Assembly (NCBI GenBank): GCA_009776345.1 | Contig: WRLS01000137.1 | Span: forward strand, 1 to 5,546 | DNA from: Oscillospiraceae bacterium | Lineage (GTDB): Bacteria > Bacillota > Clostridia > Oscillospirales > Ruminococcaceae | Direction: 5' to 3' | Length of the DNA stretch: 5,546 bases | Shown here: piece by piece, positions 1 through 5,546 of the stretch | Layout of the letters: each line of letters begins with the position of its first letter | Numbering within the stretch: position 1 is the first letter of the stretch | Notes under the pieces: model-generated | The model's database searches: none | Seen by the model: the letters and a program-made list of their open reading frames with translations, nothing else | What the model was told of the DNA's origin: nothing | Program-made: the position numbers and the translations under genes

Positions 1-108
1 CAGCATGAAATAAAACACGACGATGATCAATAAAAACGGCATGAACTGCATGAGTAGTACCATTGGTCCGGCGCCGTCGGCTTCCGCTGCCAGGATAAGC
101 TGCTGCAT
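1..108 (-). CDS. yajC: Preprotein translocase subunit YajC, N-terminal part (cut by window edge)
   Basis: YajC is a small single-pass membrane protein that associates with the SecDF part of the Sec translocase and assists protein export. Only the first 36 codons are present; the frame is open to base 1. The start is an ATG at 106-108, with AGGAG at 117-121 lying 8 bases upstream, which is an ideal spacing. The visible protein has a short polar N-terminus (MQQLILAAEADGAG) followed by a hydrophobic segment with the run MQFMPFLLIIVVFYFML, very typical of the YajC membrane anchor that normally leads into an IRPQ-type motif; that motif would lie just outside the window. It starts 26 bases after the stop of the upstream secreted-protein gene on the same strand, so the two are probably co-transcribed. 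Position near tgt is a classic bacterial arrangement and supports the call. The assignment rests on the anchor segment and context, since the conserved cytoplasmic domain is not visible. Confidence 0.85.
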   Translation of the reverse strand, partial: MQQLILAAEADGAGPMVLLMQFMPFLLIIVVFYFML

Positions 109-116
109 TTTGTTTT

Positions 117-121
117 CTCCT
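117..121 (-). promoter_or_regulatory. Ribosome binding site of yajC
   Basis: The minus strand reads AAGGAGA here, with AGGAG ending 8 bases before the ATG at 108. It fixes the yajC start and shows that the 26-base gap after the preceding gene is a normal intra-operon spacer. Confidence 0.8.
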
Positions 122-134
122 TAACAGATTTTTG

Positions 135-1202
135 TTATCTTTTCATCAGCGCCCTGTCGGTGATGATGATATCGCCCGACACTGATGTATTGAAACGCAC
201 ATAGCCGTTTGCGTCCACCCGGTAATCCACATTGCGCATCAGCCTTTGCTGGTTGGCTTCCCTGTCATAAGAATAGAACACCAGCGCGTCTTTGTTCAAA
301 TCCGGGTTTAGCTTGGCGGATATTGCCACGCGCATACCAAACCCGCCCTTTTGACCGAAACTGATCACAGAAAAACGGTTTCTGTACCACCTGCCGTAAA
401 AATCAGCGACTGCTTTTGCGCTTGCCCCCTCGGTAGTGGCGGACAGGTCCAAGCCTGTTGTAGCATTGGCGGGGTCAAACGCGATGCGCACGTCCACAGC
501 CCTGCCGATTGTGCTGTCGGCGTTTACCCTAAGCTGGGTGCGCCCGGCTTCTGTTACCATTGCGCGCATAGTGGAAAGTGTAAGCTCGGTGGCATTTTGC
601 AATCTTACTACACCGCCGGAGCGCGCGGCCTGCCTTGCCAGCTCTACAGCCTGCGCGCGGTTGACCGGCGAGGATCCTGCCGCTGCGGACGAAGAAGAGG
701 ATGAGCTGCTGCTTGCGGCGGTACCTGTGCCTGTATCGGCGGCGGTGCCGATGCGGTTCATATAGGTGCCGCGGAATGTCCTGCTCGTGCCGTCGATCCT
801 CTGGCTCCTGCTGCGCCTGCCGTTATCGTCCTCCAGCCTTTCCCACAATGAAACCGAGAAGCTGAACGGCGTTGGCGTATCATTTGTAAAACCGGCGTCG
901 AATTCAATGATGAGGTTTGTGCCGCTGATATACACCGACCTGAGAAGCTCCGTTGTAACCCCGCTATAGATTACATCCGCATAGATCCCGTCATCCTTGA
1001 TTTGTTCGCGGCTATAGTCCAGCTCGAAACGCAGGGTGTTGTAGTCGGAGGTCACGTCGCGCCTGAGGTCTACCGAGTTTGGCAGGTCGTGGTAGCTTCT
1101 GTAATCCCAATAGTCTGTGCTTGCCGCCGCGGAAAGCGCGATTGAAACAACCAGCGCCGCCACGAGAATAAAAGAGCAAAGTTTATGATACAGTCTGCAC
1201 AT
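135..1202 (-). CDS. Secreted protein of unknown function with poly-serine linker, 355 aa
   Basis: I do not recognise a named family. The N-terminus is a signal peptide: basic MCRLYHK, a hydrophobic core at about residues 10-24, then AAA-ST with likely signal peptidase I cleavage near residue 27, so the protein should be exported. There is no lipobox cysteine at the cleavage site. Residues about 30-148 look beta-rich and aromatic (DYWDYRSYHDLP near the mature N-terminus). A low-complexity linker follows, with nine consecutive serines at 164-172 flanked by Ala/Gly/Thr. Residues about 176-355 form a second domain; its end (VFYSYD, then VDYRVDANGYVRFNTS, then DIIITD) resembles the C-terminal pattern of repeated surface-protein domains in Clostridia, but this is from memory, not a search. 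The start is the ATG at 1202, with AAAGGGGA about 7 bases upstream. A strong promoter precedes it at 1233-1261. It lies between tgt and yajC, and 26 bases before yajC. It is probably a cell-wall or extracellular protein; no catalytic motif is visible. Confidence 0.85.
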   Translation of the reverse strand: MCRLYHKLCSFILVAALVVSIALSAAASTDYWDYRSYHDLPNSVDLRRDVTSDYNTLRFELDYSREQIKDDGIYADVIYSGVTTELLRSVYISGTNLIIEFDAGFTNDTPTPFSFSVSLWERLEDDNGRRSRSQRIDGTSRTFRGTYMNRIGTAADTGTGTAASSSSSSSSSAAAGSSPVNRAQAVELARQAARSGGVVRLQNATELTLSTMRAMVTEAGRTQLRVNADSTIGRAVDVRIAFDPANATTGLDLSATTEGASAKAVADFYGRWYRNRFSVISFGQKGGFGMRVAISAKLNPDLNKDALVFYSYDREANQQRLMRNVDYRVDANGYVRFNTSVSGDIIITDRALMKR

Positions 1203-1232
1203 ATTTTAGTCCCCTTTCGGTTTATGTTTTTT

Positions 1233-1261
1233 ATTATACAGAATGTTTTAGATAAATGCAA
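1233..1261 (-). promoter_or_regulatory. Sigma-A/sigma-70 type promoter for the 355-aa secreted protein gene (and yajC)
   Basis: On the minus strand there is TTGCAT at 1256-1261 and a perfect TATAAT at 1233-1238, separated by exactly 17 bases. Transcription would begin near 1226, giving a 5' leader of about 24 bases before the ATG at 1202. The -35 element lies immediately next to the tgt stop codon (1264-1266), so essentially the whole gap between the two genes is promoter plus ribosome binding site. No hairpin terminator is seen after tgt, so read-through from tgt is also possible. Confidence 0.75.
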
Positions 1262-1263
1262 GG

Positions 1264-2394
1264 TTATATTCTCTTCCCTAGCCTCACCGCCATTTCATCC
1301 CTAAACGCGCCGAATGTCCCCGATTCGATTTCTGCGCGTATCCTTTCCATCAGCGTGTTATAAAAATACATATTGTGCGCCACTGCCAGACGGTAGCCCA
1401 AAATCTCCCCCGCTTTGAGCAGATGCCGCAGATACGCGCGGGAATGGCTTTTACACACAAAACAGCCGCAGTTAGGGTCGATGGGAAGCGGGTCGCGCGT
1501 ATATTTTTCGTTTTGTATAATCCGTATGCCGTCCCATGTAAAAAGCGTGCCGTGGCGGGCGTTGCGGCTGGGCATAACACAGTCGAACATATCTATCCCG
1601 CGCCAAACAGCCTCGATTATATTCACCGGCGTACCTACGCCCATAAGATAGCGCGGCTTATTTTCCGGCATATGCGGCTCTGCAATATCGATGACGCGGT
1701 ACATTTCCTCCGGCGTTTCGCCCACCGCAAGCCCGCCTATTGCATATCCCGGCAAATCAAGCCCCGCGATTTCCTTCATATGGCGTATGCGCAAATCTTC
1801 ATAGGTAGACCCTTGGTTGATGCCGAAAAGCATCTGCGCGGGGTTTAGCGTGCCTTCAAGTGAATTAAGGCGCGCAAGCTCTTCTTTGCAGCGGATAAGC
1901 CAGCGGGTTGTGCGGGCGATGGATTTTTCGGTGTAATCATATGCGGCGGGGTTTTCGATACATTCATCGAACGCCATGGCAATAGTGGAGCCGAGGTTTG
2001 ACTGTATCCTCATGCTCTCCTCCGGCCCCATGAAAATTTTCCTGCCGTCTATGTGCGATCGGAATGTCACGCCGCGCTCCTCGATTTTGCGCAGCTTCGC
2101 GAGCGAAAAAACTTGAAACCCGCCGCTGTCTGTGAGTATCGGCCCATCCCGGCCCATAAACCCGTGCAGCCCGCCAAGCCCGCGGATAATCTCATCGCCC
2201 GGCCTTATGTGCAGGTGATAGGTATTGCAAAGCCCGACTTGGCAGTGTAGGCTTTCTAAATCGGAGGATGAAATGCCGCCCTTAACCGCGGCGGAGGTTG
2301 CGACATTCATAAAAACCGGGAGCTGTATATCCCCGTGTACAGTGGACAGGACCGAACGCCGCGCGCGTGCTTCCCGGGCGGTTACGATAAACAT
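1264..2394 (-). CDS. tgt: tRNA-guanine(34) transglycosylase (queuine tRNA-ribosyltransferase)
   Basis: Tgt exchanges guanine at the wobble position (G34) of GUN-anticodon tRNAs for preQ1 (or queuine), a cytoplasmic step of queuosine synthesis. Length from the chosen start is 376 residues, normal for the family. Numbered from that start: DSGGFQVFSL with Asp89 and AFDEC with Asp143 match the two conserved acidic residues of the base pocket; MFDCVMPSRNARHG holds the nucleophile Asp271; CGCFVC plus a downstream His gives the zinc ligands Cys309, Cys311, Cys314 and His340. Cys145 and Val224 occupy the positions that are usually Cys and Val in bacterial preQ1-using enzymes. The common VQGG motif is NQGS here (residues 193-196), which I recall in related clostridial proteins. 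A second ATG lies two codons upstream at 2400, but AGGAG at 2402-2406 is only 1 base from it and 7 bases from the ATG at 2394, so 2394 is preferred. It heads a minus-strand run towards a secreted-protein gene and yajC. Confidence 0.95.
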   Translation of the reverse strand: MFIVTAREARARRSVLSTVHGDIQLPVFMNVATSAAVKGGISSSDLESLHCQVGLCNTYHLHIRPGDEIIRGLGGLHGFMGRDGPILTDSGGFQVFSLAKLRKIEERGVTFRSHIDGRKIFMGPEESMRIQSNLGSTIAMAFDECIENPAAYDYTEKSIARTTRWLIRCKEELARLNSLEGTLNPAQMLFGINQGSTYEDLRIRHMKEIAGLDLPGYAIGGLAVGETPEEMYRVIDIAEPHMPENKPRYLMGVGTPVNIIEAVWRGIDMFDCVMPSRNARHGTLFTWDGIRIIQNEKYTRDPLPIDPNCGCFVCKSHSRAYLRHLLKAGEILGYRLAVAHNMYFYNTLMERIRAEIESGTFGAFRDEMAVRLGKRI

Positions 2395-2401
2395 TTGCAT
2401 A

Positions 2402-2406
2402 CTCCT
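2402..2406 (-). promoter_or_regulatory. Ribosome binding site that decides the tgt start
   Basis: The minus strand reads AAAAAGGAGT directly before ATGCAAATG. AGGAG is 1 base from the first ATG (2400) and 7 bases from the second (2394). Normal spacing therefore favours the second ATG, which shortens the protein by Met-Gln. Confidence 0.75.
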
Positions 2407-2510
2407 TTTTAGCCGAAACAGTCGCTTTTCCCCGTTTCATGCGTTTGGGCACATTTCGCGCCCCGTCCCCCCATACAATTGCAGTATAGCTGTATTTAGG
2501 GGGATATCGG
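2407..2510. promoter_or_regulatory. Divergent intergenic region between tgt and the 212-aa exported protein gene
   Basis: This gap must hold the promoters of two genes that point away from each other, but neither promoter is clear. A TACAAT at 2474-2479 is a possible plus-strand -10, and TATACT on the minus strand (2483-2488) a possible tgt -10; both lack a convincing -35 at 16-18 bases. An imperfect inverted repeat, ATACA at 2473-2477 and TGTAT at 2491-2495, spans both -10 candidates and could be an operator. In the tgt leader a short hairpin (GGGCGC, loop, GTGCCC with one G-U pair) can form at 2447-2463. I see no preQ1 riboswitch motif. Confidence 0.35.
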
Positions 2511-3149
2511 ATGAAAAAACTGATTTATTTTTTGGCGGCGCTTATTTCGTTTACGTTTTTCTCGGTGCGCGGCTGGGCGGCGCCGGTTACCGCGCAGGAG
2601 CAGCCGCCAAACCCGCCAAACCCGGCAGCGGCGGCAGCGGCATTTCTTGACGGGATAAAAGCTTGGGACGGCGCGTTTGCCAATTCACTGAGCGAAACGC
2701 TTTTCACTGACGGAAGCGGCGCCGATGCCATATTGGCGGTTGCCATGGTACCGATTTTAGACAAGCTGGATTACCGTGTAGGCAACGCAAAAACCGAAGG
2801 GCTGACCGCAGAAGTGGATCTGACGATAACGGCGGCGGACGTCAAGGACGCTGTGCGGGACTTAGTTGTGGAAGCGGCGGGGCTTATGGCGCTGCGGCAT
2901 TTTACCGGGCTTCCGATTGATGTGGAAAAATACGCCCTAAATAGGCTGGCTGATATTTTACGGGAAGACAACTTGCTTACCGTCAGCACAAACTGCACCA
3001 TGTATTTGATTATGGGCGGGGACGGCGAATGGAAGATAGACCTTTCCGACGCGCGCAACCTGACCGTGCTGAACGCGGCAGGCGGCGGGATATTACCGAA
3101 CAGCGAGCTGGAGAAGCTGATCACCGCGATGGACACAATTTCTTCGTAA
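2511..3149 (+). CDS. Exported protein of unknown function, possible NTF2-like fold, 212 aa
   Basis: No named family is recognised with certainty. The N-terminus is a signal peptide: MKK, a hydrophobic stretch at about residues 4-18, then RGWAA with likely signal peptidase I cleavage near residue 24. There is no lipobox cysteine, so it is probably secreted or wall-associated, not a lipoprotein. A proline/asparagine and then six-alanine stretch (about 31-44) links to the folded part. Residues 45-178 have the rhythm of small secreted Clostridia proteins with an NTF2-like or DUF4878-type domain: an initial helix, a central strand (LTAEVDLTITAAD, 98-110), an acidic helical region and a terminal strand pair ending in GGDGEWKIDLS (169-179). 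The fold is inference. The start ATG at 2511 has AGGGGG at 2498-2503, 7 bases upstream. It diverges from tgt and its last 29 bases overlap the 3' end of the convergent calcium ATPase gene. No terminator is seen after its stop. Confidence 0.8.
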   Translation: MKKLIYFLAALISFTFFSVRGWAAPVTAQEQPPNPPNPAAAAAAFLDGIKAWDGAFANSLSETLFTDGSGADAILAVAMVPILDKLDYRVGNAKTEGLTAEVDLTITAADVKDAVRDLVVEAAGLMALRHFTGLPIDVEKYALNRLADILREDNLLTVSTNCTMYLIMGGDGEWKIDLSDARNLTVLNAAGGGILPNSELEKLITAMDTISS

Positions 3150-5546
3150 CCTCCCCGCCCAGCACTACCGCAAGCACAAACGCACAGCTTACGGCAAACT
3201 GCGCGGCGCTCAGCGCTACAGTTGAGAACAGCGACCCCAGCGGCGGTATATATATTACCGCAAGCAGTATTACCATCGAAAGCAGCATTGAAATATTAAG
3301 GAACCTGTTCTCCCAAAGCTTTTGCGTCAACCCGATAAACGCCTCAGTCCTTGCGGGATAGGCGGTCAGCAGCTCGCTTGCCACCAGCGTGAAAAAGCAC
3401 ATACTGATAGCTGTTTCATACCCGAAATTATACAGCCCATATAAAAACACGCCCAATGTCCCCGCGCTCAGCAGCAAAGCCCTGATAATAACCGTGCCCT
3501 TCATGCTTTTGTTGATAATCGGCTCACGGGGGTCCCGCGGGCGTTTTTTCATGACGCCCGGCTCCTGCTTTTCCATTCCGAGCGCGAAGGCGGGGAACGC
3601 GTCTGTCAGAAGGTTCACAAACAAAAGCTGTGTTGCAACGAGCGGTACGGGCAGGCCGAATACGATTGCCAGTAAAATAATCAAAATCTCGCCGATATTG
3701 CAGGACAGCAGGTAGCCCGTGACCTTTCTGATATTGCCGTACACCGTGCGCCCCTGCTCAACGGCGGATACTATGCTTACAAAATTATCGTCCGTTAAAA
3801 TCATATCCGCCGCTTCTTTGGATACATCCGTGCCGGTAATCCCCATTGCGATGCCGATATCCGCTTTTTTCAGCGAAGGCGCGTCATTTACGCCGTCCCC
3901 GGTCATCGCGACGATGTTGTTGTTTTCTTTTATTGCAGAAACTATGCGCACCTTATGCTCGGGCGAAACCCTGGCAAAAACATTTACCGTTTTTACTTTT
4001 TCGCGCAGCTGCTCATCGCTGAGGCTGTTCAGCTCATGCCCGTCCAGGGCTTCGCCGCCGCCGTCCGCAATCCCCAGCTCCCGCGCTATGGCAACAGCGG
4101 TAATTTTATGGTCGCCGGTTATCATTTTTACGTTGATCCCCGCATCGCGGCACTGCTCTACAGACTGCCTTACCTCCTCGCGCGGCGGGTCGATCATGCA
4201 CATCATGCCCACATAGGTCAAATTTTCTTCTGCAAGGTCCGGCGCGCCCCCGCCTTCGCAGTCTTTATACGCAAAGCCCAAAACACGCAGCGCCTGTGCC
4301 GCGAACAGCTCATTTTGCCGGATGAGCCGCCCGCGGATTTCCGGGGTCATCGGGACAGCCTCGCCATCTTGGTATACATAGGCACAGCGGCTTATTACCG
4401 CGTCGGGCGCGCCTTTTGTATGCATGACTGTTTTGCCCTCTTTTATATTATAGACAGACATCAGCTTTCTGTCTGAATCAAACGGTATCTCCTGAATACG
4501 GCTGTAGCGGGAATCTAAAGATGCCTTGTCAACGCCCAGCTTCGCGCCGAAAACCAGCATCGCCGCCTCTGTCGGGTCGCCGATAATTGAGGCATTTTGC
4601 CTGTCATAGACAGCATCGTTGCACAGCGCGGCGATTTCTGCCATCAGGGGGATGTTCCCGGATATTTGCCCGGTATCTGCGGGGACAACACTGCCCTGTG
4701 CGCTGTAGCCCGTACCGGTGACATCGTAAATGTTCCCGGTATCGAACACTTTTACAACAGTCATCTTGTTTTGGGTCAGCGTGCCTGTTTTGTCCGAGCA
4801 TATAACCGTTGTACTGCCGAGCGTTTCCACCGCCCGCAGTTTTTTTACTATTACATTGGAGCGCACCATTTTCTGCACGCCGATCGCCAGTATCACCGTA
4901 GCGACGATCGCAATGCCCTCCGGCACAGCGGCGACAGCCAGCGAAACCGACACCATCAGCATCTCCAAAACATCGCGGTGGTCCCCGATTTGCAGTATAT
5001 TATACAGGAATGCTATGCCGAATACCAGCGCGCAGGTTATTACACAAATGATGCCAAGTGTCTTGGCCATGGTGTTGAGCTTGTCCTGCAAGGGGGTCCC
5101 GGGGTCTTCGGTTTCGCCCAGTATGGACGCGATCTTGCCCATCTCCGTGTCCATTCCGGTGGCGCAGACTACGCCTGTCCCCCTGCCGTATGTGACGACC
5201 GTGCCCATTGACGCCAGGTTAATCCTGTCGCCCAATCCCGCTTTGCCCTCTATAACGGCGTTGGCGTCCTTTTGGACAGGCATGGATTCGCCGGTCAATG
5301 CGGCTTCGTCGATTTTCAGGTTCATGCTCTGCACAATCCTGACATCGGCGGGGACATAATCCCCCGCGTCCAGCACGACGATATCGCCCACGGCTACCAG
5401 CTCGGACGCTATTTTTTCGATTTTCCCGTCCCGCCGGACCTTCGCCATTGGGCTTGACATACTTTTTAGCTCACCGAGCGCGTTATCGGCCTTGTTTTCC
5501 TGCAATATGCCTATCACCATATTGACGATCAATATGCCGATGATGA
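3121..5546 (-). CDS. P2-type (SERCA/PMCA-like) calcium-transporting ATPase, N-terminus cut by window edge
   Basis: This membrane pump uses ATP to move Ca2+ out of the cytoplasm via a phospho-aspartate intermediate. The frame is open to the right edge; a TTG at 5530-5532 is not the true start, because coding sequence (IIGI, then the rest of membrane segment 2) continues upstream of it. Numbered from that TTG: TGES at 80-83 (dephosphorylation loop), PEG at 204-206 in M4, DKTGT with phosphorylated Asp247, KGAPD at 373-377 (nucleotide domain), DPPR at 448-451, TGDH at 472-475, TGDGVND at 544-550. Calcium ligands expected from SERCA are present: Glu205 (M4), Asn612 and Glu615 (M5), Asn640, Thr643 and Asp644 (M6), plus Glu720 (M8). 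Six C-terminal membrane segments (about 605-792) are visible. In-window length is 807 residues; about 75 N-terminal residues are probably missing. The M4 motif is PEGIA, not the more usual PEGLP. It overlaps the convergent upstream-facing gene by 29 bases. Related cations (Mn2+, Mg2+) cannot be excluded as substrates. Confidence 0.93.
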   Translation of the reverse strand, partial: IIGILIVNMVIGILQENKADNALGELKSMSSPMAKVRRDGKIEKIASELVAVGDIVVLDAGDYVPADVRIVQSMNLKIDEAALTGESMPVQKDANAVIEGKAGLGDRINLASMGTVVTYGRGTGVVCATGMDTEMGKIASILGETEDPGTPLQDKLNTMAKTLGIICVITCALVFGIAFLYNILQIGDHRDVLEMLMVSVSLAVAAVPEGIAIVATVILAIGVQKMVRSNVIVKKLRAVETLGSTTVICSDKTGTLTQNKMTVVKVFDTGNIYDVTGTGYSAQGSVVPADTGQISGNIPLMAEIAALCNDAVYDRQNASIIGDPTEAAMLVFGAKLGVDKASLDSRYSRIQEIPFDSDRKLMSVYNIKEGKTVMHTKGAPDAVISRCAYVYQDGEAVPMTPEIRGRLIRQNELFAAQALRVLGFAYKDCEGGGAPDLAEENLTYVGMMCMIDPPREEVRQSVEQCRDAGINVKMITGDHKITAVAIARELGIADGGGEALDGHELNSLSDEQLREKVKTVNVFARVSPEHKVRIVSAIKENNNIVAMTGDGVNDAPSLKKADIGIAMGITGTDVSKEAADMILTDDNFVSIVSAVEQGRTVYGNIRKVTGYLLSCNIGEILIILLAIVFGLPVPLVATQLLFVNLLTDAFPAFALGMEKQEPGVMKKRPRDPREPIINKSMKGTVIIRALLLSAGTLGVFLYGLYNFGYETAISMCFFTLVASELLTAYPARTEAFIGLTQKLWENRFLNISMLLSMVILLAVIYIPPLGSLFSTVALSAAQFAVSCAFVLAVVLGGEVTKKLCPSR

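Noticed and set aside
1375..1848. 157-codon plus-strand open frame opposite tgt
   Set aside because: It is antisense to conserved Tgt sequence including the zinc-site region, and has no family signature or convincing ribosome binding site.
2401..2510. preQ1 riboswitch upstream of tgt
   Set aside because: No preQ1-type conserved stem and A-rich tail is visible; only a short GC hairpin is present.
3527..3549. GC-rich stem (CGGG-GGT-CCCG, overlapping CCCGCGGG) followed by six T on the plus strand, resembling a terminator
   Set aside because: It lies inside the ATPase coding sequence, the T-run is simply Lys codons of KKRPRDPREP read on the other strand, the stem is only four pairs, and it is almost 400 bases after the plus-strand gene. 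A role in stopping antisense read-through cannot be fully excluded.
4730..5359. 209-codon plus-strand open frame opposite the calcium ATPase
   Set aside because: It lies fully inside a strongly conserved ATPase gene on the other strand, shows no recognisable domain, and such antisense frames are expected in GC-moderate coding DNA.
5530..5532. TTG as the start codon of the calcium ATPase
   Set aside because: The frame continues to the window edge with family-like membrane sequence (IIGI), and starting here would remove membrane segment 1 and much of segment 2.

Overview
The window reads as ordinary chromosomal DNA from a Gram-positive bacterium, most likely a member of the Clostridia (Firmicutes). 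The reasons are strong AGGAG-type ribosome binding sites, a housekeeping-type TTGCAT-N17-TATAAT promoter, a clostridial-looking Tgt, the tgt/yajC neighbourhood, and small secreted proteins of a type common in that group. Base composition looks balanced to moderately GC-rich by eye (not counted). The genus cannot be fixed from this sequence. I saw no mobile element, CRISPR array, tRNA or rRNA, and nothing that looks like a new multi-gene system.

Layout from left to right. At the left edge, on the minus strand, are the first 36 codons of yajC (accessory subunit of the Sec translocase). Upstream of it, also on the minus strand, lies a 355-residue secreted protein of unknown function. It has two globular parts joined by a nine-serine linker, and its own good promoter sits directly behind the end of tgt. 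Next comes tgt (queuine/preQ1 tRNA-ribosyltransferase), with all expected catalytic and zinc residues. These three genes run in the same direction and may form one read-through unit, tgt -> secreted protein -> yajC, with the internal promoter able to uncouple the last two from tgt.

A roughly 110-base divergent intergenic region (about 2395-2510) separates tgt from a plus-strand gene for a 212-residue exported protein of unknown function, whose C-terminal part resembles NTF2-like lipoprotein or secreted domains. That gene ends tail-to-tail with, and overlaps by 29 bases, a minus-strand P2-type calcium-transporting ATPase that fills the rest of the window. The ATPase is cut by the right edge; the missing part is the N-terminus, probably about 75 residues judging from where the TGES motif falls.

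Functionally the genes do not form an obvious pathway: tRNA wobble-base modification, Sec export, two exported orphans and a calcium pump. The most useful points are the secreted gene placed between tgt and yajC with its own promoter, the glutamate in transmembrane segment 8 of the ATPase that may complete a second calcium site, the corrected tgt start, and the overlapping convergent gene ends. No gap between genes exceeds 300 bases.
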